64,000 bases of DNA from contig CM043947.1 of the NCBI GenBank assembly GCA_014529385.2, positions 132,331,891 to 132,395,890 on the forward strand, in the 5' to 3' direction. Positions 57,176 through 64,000 of the stretch are shown in pieces. Position 1 is the first letter of the stretch, and every line of letters starts with the position of its first letter. Position numbers and translations under genes: made by a program. The notes below the pieces were generated by a model. The model did not search any database. It saw only the letters and a program-made list of their open reading frames with translations, and was not told the origin of the DNA. The stretch is from Adiantum capillus-veneris. Taxonomy: Eukaryota; Streptophyta; Polypodiopsida; Polypodiales; Pteridaceae.

Positions 57176-59121
57176 TGCACGCACACACTTGTGCGTGCGA
57201 CCACAACGACACACACCTATACCTACATGTGGGCCAAGGGATCATATCACCAGTGAAAAGTGTTAATTTTGTATGTCTTCTCTCGTACCTAGAGGCTTCC
57301 TTTGTCATTGCAATATCCTTTCTCTTAAAGTATGTACAAGGGATATCTCCATTAGCCACGTGGCTTGTGTTTCTCACTTTGCAAGCCAGTTGATAGCGTT
57401 ACTATTGGTCATACTTTTGTACATGGCCACCACTAATCCTTAGATCTCCAAATAACACCTTTTTGATTCGCTCAGCCTTGAGCCCTTTTTTGTCTCATTA
57501 TCTCAAAGCTTTCAAAAGATGTCACCCTTTGCTAAGTTGATAGAAAACGATAATCAATGTAAGGGCCCCATCTTTTTCATGGGATTTTGCTCCATATTCA
57601 TGCTCATCGATTGCATCATACAAGCCTAAGCAAGTGATGGGAAAGCCAATCATGAAGCACATGGCGCTATATGGCCATAACATAGGAAGATATTTTGAAC
57701 CTAGGAAACCTTTTTTCCCAAACTCGAAAAACCTACAAATGCAAAATATTATAGGTAATTTTAAAATTTAGAGGTAAATCTCAAATTTTGTAGGCGGGAT
57801 TAATCATTACACTAAACCAAGATTTTTTTCGACCACTACACGGTGATAGAACCATAAGTCCGAAGAATTTTCTGCCTTCTAAAAGAAGGTCTTAGCAAGT
57901 TAGCATCCCCCCTTTGCCAAAGTTTGATCATCTAGTAGTGTTTTCTTGTGTGCCCACTTTTCATTTTATTTTCTCTTTTTGCACTCTGTACGTATTTTAC
58001 TCGTTACTTATTTGTGTTTTTAAATGTCAAAATATATTTATAATATCTCTTTTGTATTTATTTCTCTCATATTTTGATTTTCCTTTCAGAAGGAGACGGT
58101 GAAATCTCACAACACTCTTGTGCTTATATTTAATAACTAGACACATGCACTCACTGCAAGCATGCATGGTGTATTGTCCATCCTAGTGAGGGGTTGAGGA
58201 TGGTATAAAAACGCGGAAGCAGTAGTCTTGTGTGGCTAGGGCCTTGTAAGAGCATTGCCTACATGCTAAAAATGAGCACACAATCGAACATGGAGAATCC
58301 CAAGTCCCTTGCATAGGCAGAACAAGCATGCATGTGAACTCTGCGAGGCCCTACACACTTGACAACATACAAGAGAGGGATTCATCTGGATGTATGCAAT
58401 TGGAAGCAATACCATTGCTAGTTTTATACACACTTACACATTCCTTTTATATATTAAGCTATCACTTTGACAACAATAGACAGAAAATATAGAAGGACAA
58501 GCCATAAGTCAAGGAGATCAAGACAAAAAGTCAAATTAGTACCCTAATAATAAATATACAGTATATTTATTAATAAGATTAGCAATAATAAGATTTCTTC
58601 ATATGAATTGAAATCAATTTTTTTTTTTGAATATGCAATTTTTAATGGTAATTATGACATTCTTGTGCTCAACATCTCAACAGATATAGAAAAGCTATTG
58701 CACCCAATGATGCCTTCTATAACATGCTTTTAACAAAGCCAAGCTAGAATTTTTAATAGTAAGAGGCATACATCAGAAGAATGATGGGCCTTGCTTGTGC
58801 AGATAATAAAGCTTGATTTAACAATTACATCTTAGGATCAAGGAGCCATTACAAAAAAACCAGGAAGACAATTCTATAATCAATTAGGAAAATAGTTGTG
58901 GAGCTGGCTTAAGTTAAAAATCAAGAATCTTTCCATTAAGTCAAAGAAGGTGTGCATGTCAAAACAATTCTTGCCTTTCTTTTTTATTAAACACTAATTG
59001 AAATAGAGATTCCAAATACACTATCAAGTACTTACCTTTGTGACATGGAGTGTAGATAACACATAATTTTGTTATGCAACTAATTTTGGACTTTTATAAA
59101 ACTAGAGGCTATCTTTGAGCA

Positions 59122-59445
59122 AGTGGCAATATAAATCTTCAATTTCTCTCCTCTTACCTAACAACAAGGCACCATTGTATATTTAAGGATCTTCTTCTAT
59201 GTTTAGATTAGAAGTGCATCCATTGGAAGTGGCAAGACAAATCTTCAATTTCTCTCCTCTTACCTAACAACAATGCACCATTGTATATTTAAGGATCTTC
59301 TTCTATGTTTAGATTAGAAGTGCATCCATTGGAAGTGGCAATACAAATCTTCAATTTCTGTCCTCTACTACCTAAGAACAAGGCGCCATTGTATATTTAA
59401 GGATCTTCTTCTATGTTTAGATTAGAAGTGCATCCATTGGAAGAG
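59122..59445 (+). repeat. Three tandem copies of a 106-bp unit
   Basis: Copies start at 59122, 59228 and 59334 (agtggcaa-ac/ta-aaatcttcaattt ... gtgcatccattgga). The third has a 2-bp insertion. They are almost identical. The unit has no coding potential. Confidence 0.93.
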
Positions 59446-59831
59446 GCTCAAAAACTTGAAAATGGTGTTGAACAATTGCAAAAAATCCATATCTCAAATC
59501 ATCTTGCTGTTTTTTATTTTGCTAATTCAAAAATTCATACAAATGTTAAACTATCCATATTGGTGTATATACCATGCTATTGCTAAGGTAGCCAACCACT
59601 AAAGGGTGAAAGCATGTTAACGTTTCCCGCTTTTTGTGCTAGTTAACATATGCCACCAAGCACATCTTGTAAGCATAACACATGGATAGGACAGTCATGT
59701 TTTTTCAAGCGTGTGGGCCACCATCATGAATTATACAAAGTGTATACATGGACTTCAAAAAAATGAATCGTAATATTTTTAAAATCTCAAACAGTTAAGC
59801 TCAGACACTACGTTGAGGTAGTGGTGTAGTC

Positions 59832-60129
59832 ATGAAGCATGGAGGGAAACACGACGCAGGGGCCACAAGTCAGAGAAAGGGAGGAAAGCGATTGCGAGCT
59901 ACAAGCAGGTCTGCAGTCAGAGGCCAACAGTCAGCCCAAGTGGAGGATAGCTCACCACTGGAGTCAACCACCTCCGACAGCTCTCTTGACAATACTCCAC
60001 CAAGAAGGAAGTCGAGGGGCAAAGGTTCTGTTGCGTCTCCTCCACCCTGCAAAAGATTGAAGGCTTTTAATCCCCAAGGATTCCTAATGTCAAAGTACAT
60101 ACATACAGGGAAGGAAAAGCAGGACTTAG

Positions 60130-60160
<31 letters not shown>

Positions 60161-61423
60161 TGAATGGGGGGGCTACATTTGGAAGTTGTAAATCAAGCAA
60201 AGCATGACACATTTCTCTAGCAGTCTCCCTGGCTACTAATCTATTAGTGAATCCTCTCACCCATGAGAAAATTGTGTTACTAAGCATATGTTGCAATCAA
60301 TGCAGAGGACTATGCATTCAACTTATATGCTTGTTCTTGCAGTAGCCCTTGGCTGCAATCTTGTTGTGGATTCTCTCACACTGATCGGGTGCTTGTGCAT
60401 TGCCTTAGGTATTCAAGGTGCATGCTTAGATGATTGCATCTAAGGAGAGCCCACGCAATTTCCTGTGTAGAAATTACTTGACAGCTCTATTCTAGTGGGG
60501 TTATGTAAGGTTTTAATCTTATAATCCTTGGAAATCTCCCAGGCTAAACATCCCACTGCAAGAAAAGTTTTGTGTAATAGCAGAAGAGTTTAATGTTGTC
60601 CATGGCCTCTCCATGGACGGTGTCGACCCCAAATTGGTGAAGTGGGAGTAGATTACAGATGTGGAGTGGTTCAGTGTATTCAGAGAGACGAAGGATCACA
60701 AAAAATATTGCTTCAAATGCAGTAGCATTCAAAGCAATTTGTACGACCAAGTACTTCAGCTGCACTACAGGGTGTACAAGAAGGCCCCCCCCAACATGGA
60801 AATTAATTCGGCTTTTGGAAAAGGGTTTTGTAAAACAATTTAGTCCAGTGGCAATTGCAAGTGGCTGAATCATGCAGTTCAATTCAGTTGAGTTTGTTGT
60901 CCAGCATTTGCAGGACCTTTGAGAAAAAGGATACTACAATGTCCATGTTGAAAAGTGGAGGGCGTAATACCAACCCCTCAAGTAAAAAAACAGAGGAGGG
61001 CTCCGTGGAAACAAAGGATGATTGTGCTGGCCAAGTAGCTCCGAACGTCGTTTCTGCTACCAGGGGAACACCCCTCTCTATTAACAGCTCTCACAAAGTG
61101 ACAACAAGTCTGTCATATTTTGGGCTCTCTAATTTGCAGCACATCATGAGTGCAAGTGACCATCTCAAAAATCGAATGTAGGATGCTAAACAACAGCTCA
61201 AGAATGTGGGTCAGGGGTCAGCTGTGTAGTACTTTCTATGAGGCAGAAGCTTTATAATGCTGAGAATGAATTGCGGTGTTTAGGCCTCACTGACAGTGTG
61301 GATGCAAGGAGGCAGAAGATTTATAATGCTGAGAATGAATTGCGGTGTTTAGGCCTCACTGACAGTGTGGATGCAAGGAGAGAAATAGAGCTCAAAGTAA
61401 AGGGACACATGTCAGCTCCCTAG
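59832..61423 (+). pseudogene. Unknown gene G3, copy 1 (decayed)
   Basis: The first exon from ATG 59832 encodes a basic, Ser-rich, probably disordered region (GGKRLRATSRSAVRGQ, TPPRRKSRGKGSVASPPPCK). It reaches a plausible donor at 60129|GTACTCTCT that opens into a (CT)n run. A conserved domain follows at 60547-60843: IPLQEKFCVIAEEFNVVHGL, SMDG, then TAG at 60649, TDVEWFSVFRETKDHKKYCF and QLHYRVYKKAPPNMEINSAF. It aligns with 63213-63480 in copy 2. Ser/Thr-rich frames follow (60855-61181), then a 23-residue tandem repeat at 61241-61378. Stops and frame changes mark it as inactive. Function unknown. Confidence 0.55.
61241..61378 (+). repeat. 69-bp in-frame tandem duplication (23-residue helix)
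   Basis: Units 61241-61309 and 61310-61378 encode RQK[LI]YNAENELRCLGL then TDSVDAR and differ at one base. The charged heptad-like pattern suggests a coiled coil. Confidence 0.95.
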
Positions 61424-61434
61424 CCCATATGCCC

Positions 61435-61874
61435 ACAAGGTGCATTCAAATTCTGTTGGATGGCCATGGAGGTGGACCAATGATAATTAGGCTAGATTAA
61501 ATCTAGTTTAATTCATTTAAAAACAATTAATAAAAGAACCAATAAGAATTAAGCTCTCTAGAAGACTATTGGATAGTCTCCCAAGGGGTCCAATGAGCAT
61601 TCAACAGCCCAATGGCTTGCCTGATTCCTATTGGACAAGAGAAAAAGGGGTCCAATGAGAGTTTAGTTGTATTAATTAAGTACCTAAAGCTCTCACAAAA
61701 GGGGAAAGGGGGACACATGTCACAATACTATCACTTATGCTTTTTAAATCCTATTGGCTAAGCCAGCAAGAGGAAATAGCATGAGGGGTCGACCAAGAGA
61801 GAGAGGGGGATGAATTTCTCAAGGCATTATCACTTACACACACACAAACACACAAGCTCATGGTGAAGCAAGAA

Positions 61875-61919
<45 letters not shown>

Positions 61920-62520
61920 TCTCAAGATTTAATGGAAAGCTCACCATCTACTCCAAGCTTGTGAGAAGGAAGGCCTACACCAACAGCTCTTGGCTTTGTG
62001 ATGCAAATCCAACCAAGAGCCAAGCTTCAATGCATGCTCATCTCCTCTACCATGCTAATTACTAAGCTATGCTAAGCTTTTATGAGTGATTATGTGAGGA
62101 GATATATTTCTTTCTTGTAAGACTACTCCTTCTTCCTCTCAATCTACTCTCATACCTTGCTAGTTCTCACCATCTTCGAAGGTGTGTGTGGTCTTGGGTC
62201 TGAGATCGTGAGGGAATTGATGTTGTGTTTTGTAAGTGTTTGCTTAGTGCTTGAAGCTTCCATCTTCATTGCACTAGCTAGTTATTGAAGGAACACAAAG
62301 AATTGTATTGTAAAATGTCTCCCTTGATGGGGGAAACCTATAATACAAAGCCTTTTGGAGGGGGGACCGGCTCCATGTAAATCCAGTCCTCAACTATTGT
62401 CAATAGCTTAATTTTCTCTCTCTTTTGAAGTATAGTTCATGCCTATTTAACTAGGTTTTATGCTTTTTGTTTCTCTCTCCACCCAAGCACTCTTGTATGC
62501 TCATTAGGAATCTATTCTAG
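61435..62520. mobile_element. Dispersed non-coding repeat R1, copy b
   Basis: From about 61610 to 62490 it is homologous to the 3' half of the insertion in element C. Shared phrases are ccaagcttgt-gagaag, gcaaatccaaccaagagcca, caccatcttcgaagg versus caccttcgaaga, ggggaccggctcca, and aatccagtcctcaactattgtca. A (CT)n tract at 61877-61918 occupies the place of the (CA)n block. No coding frame is present. It separates the two G3 copies. Confidence 0.65.
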
Positions 62521-62609
62521 GGTGAAAGCATGAAATGGTGGTCAGTTTTAAGGGCTTTTCTAGGTGGTTTTTGAAGTACTTCTCAAGTTTTATTTCTTCC
62601 CTTCAAATA

Positions 62610-62850
62610 ATTTATCGGGGACGTGGAAAATTGCAAGAACTGGAAAATGCCGCCACTTCAAGAATGCCATCATTTTTTGAACATTGTTTACGGGTAGAAG
62701 GTGACTGTGACTTCTCTTGCATGCCATTCTACACAGCAGGAAGCTACCCACGCGCTACTGCATCTTCATGCACCTTGCGTGAACAGAGCGAGGAAGAAGT
62801 GCAGATGCCTACCCTCTCTGTGCGACCTCAATCTTCACCGGGTACTGGTA

Positions 62851-62891
<41 letters not shown>

Positions 62892-64000
62892 TCTCTCTCT
62901 CTCTTGTTGTAGTGGAGCAATGTGTTTGTTTGAGGACATTGTGAATCATGGATTGTGTTTTTTTGTTTGTACAGTAATATAAAGACTCCACCACGAAAGT
63001 GCACCATGGCAGCAGTGCTGATGGTGGTTCAGCTAGCATGCTTTCATCCAGTAGCAAGCCTAGGAGCTCCACAACATTGGGCATGAAGTCTGAAACTATC
63101 GGAAAAAAAAACATTGGTACGTATCAACTCTGTCTCTTCAATTGTAGAAATGTTCTTTTCAATGTTTGTTTACTATGTCAAATGTGGTTTGTAGCAAGAT
63201 CTTCCTGGAGGATTCAATACCCTAAGCAAACTCGATTTTGCTACACACGAGAGGAGTTGCATGAGGAGTATGGCTTAAGCTTGGAGGGAAAGCTCTACCA
63301 CAACCTCAGTGAGGTTGATGTCACAGATCAGGATTGGTTGTCGGTCTTCATGAAGAAAAGGGAGAAGGGCTCTAAAATCTTTCTTCATATGATGCGACCT
63401 GAGTTTGTAGACAAATGCAGGTTACTATTTCACAAAGTCTACCAAAGCATGCCAACCAACAAAGAGATCACACACAAGTTTGCAACGTTGTTTGTGTACG
63501 AGCGATGCCCAGCTTCTCGGCAAGATCCTGCAGGTCGAAAGGTTGCATGGGCTGCTTTTGGTGAACAGGTTTTGGACCATTGCAAGAAGCTTCCGGGTGG
63601 CATTGACAAGAAAGTAAAGATTGGAGAATAATGAGGGGACATCACTTCAGCCCCTTCGTCTTGAAAATGTCAGGGCAAGTCATAAAAGTGGGCAAAATGC
63701 TCTCTTATCTGGCAGCACTTCTCTAGTTAGTGCCTCCTTTATAAGCCAACAAGTAAATGCACAGGTGGAGCAGATTCTGGATGCAAAAAGGGATGCATTA
63801 AAGGTTTTGAACACAACATTGGATAATGTGAGAGTAGAGCTACAAGACAGGAACCAAAATATGTGGAAGATACAAGGGACATCTTCAGTCGCGGAAGTGC
63901 TTCAGGGGCAATTGCAAGAGCTCCAGATATTGCGGTCCAGCATGAAGGGAGTTTTCGATACTGACCCTGATTTTTTGGTGATTGAAGGCAAGATGGATGC
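62610..64000 (+). pseudogene. Unknown gene G3, copy 2 (partial, runs off window)
   Basis: A possible upstream exon (about 62610-62845) is followed by a poly-C/(CT)n block that is probably intronic. From 62999 a frame encodes a Ser-rich stretch (SMLSSSSKPRSSTTLGMKSE), a 78-bp phase-1 intron at 63117-63194 (ttg|GTACGT to TTTGTAG|caa), and the conserved domain: IQYPKQTRFCYTREELHEEY, GLSLEGKLYH, DVTDQDWLSVFMKK, LLFHKVYQSMPTNKEITHKF, LFVYERCPASRQDPAGRKVA. A one-base frameshift near 63620 shifts it into a frame open to the window end, with a long helix around VEQILDAKRDALKVLNTTLD. Apart from that lesion it is better preserved than copy 1. No known domain recognised. Confidence 0.6.
62852..62908. 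repeat. C38 run followed by (CT)n
   Basis: 38 consecutive C at 62852-62889 followed by CT repeats to about 62904. It creates spurious poly-Pro frames. Confidence 0.95.

Larger units (their letters stand above)
54261..59121. other. Gene-free AT-rich region with small repeats
   Basis: No coding frame is convincing. Small features: 60-bp tandem duplication at 55423-55543, an imperfect ~77-bp duplication at about 56998-57141, and (CT)n at 57142-57172 followed by CA-rich sequence. Confidence 0.5.

Noticed and set aside
62809-63114. Minus-strand 101-codon Gly-rich frame
   Set aside because: Shadow of the poly-C run and of the plus-strand G3 frame.

Overview
This is eukaryotic nuclear DNA, almost certainly from a land plant with a large, repeat-rich genome. 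The evidence is nested Ty1/copia and Ty3/gypsy LTR retrotransposons with plant-type primer-binding sites (tRNA-iMet and tRNA-Asp), short GT-AG introns of 68-150 bp, and very long dinucleotide and poly-C/poly-G runs. A fern or other seedless plant is my guess, but the sequence does not prove it. I see no housekeeping gene. Nearly everything is mobile DNA or its remains.

Layout. (1) 1-4.4 kb: two decayed, intron-containing genes of unknown family, converging tail to tail (stop codons 63 bp apart). The minus-strand gene has features of an uncharacterised transposase. (2) 4.8-7.3 kb: a 5'-truncated, internally deleted copia copy (copia-A). (3) 9.1-19.3 kb: an old gypsy element A on the plus strand, carrying a nested gag-only copia-type element E (10482-13906). 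(4) 19.3-36.6 kb: gypsy element B on the plus strand, interrupted by an almost complete minus-strand copia-B (22262-27284) of the same family as copia-A. (5) 36.6-53 kb: gypsy element C, interrupted by the non-autonomous LTR element D (38948-45024, exact 5-bp target duplication CTAGG), by an antisense LTR fragment, and by a 1.6-kb insertion splitting its integrase. (6) 53-59.8 kb: AT-rich DNA without genes but with microsatellites, short tandem duplications and a tRNA-like Pol III promoter. (7) 59.8-64 kb: two paralogous, partly decayed copies of a gene with a shared domain, separated by a dispersed repeat; the second runs off the window.

How the parts relate. A, B and C are relatives in one orientation (gag, aspartic protease, reverse transcriptase/RNase H, integrase). 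B and C, and the deletion derivative D, also carry a 3' module after the integrase position. It contains repeated W-[IV]-x-K motifs, and near it in B is a second retropepsin-like DTGA motif. None of the autonomous elements looks functional: each has in-frame stops, frameshifts, lost catalytic residues or deletions, and most stops can be explained by C-to-T (or G-to-A) change. The youngest insertions appear to be copia-B (LTRs differ at 7 of 227 positions) and D.

The best candidates for something undescribed are the convergent two-gene unit at the left edge with the related-looking unit at the right edge, and the post-integrase module of the gypsy family.
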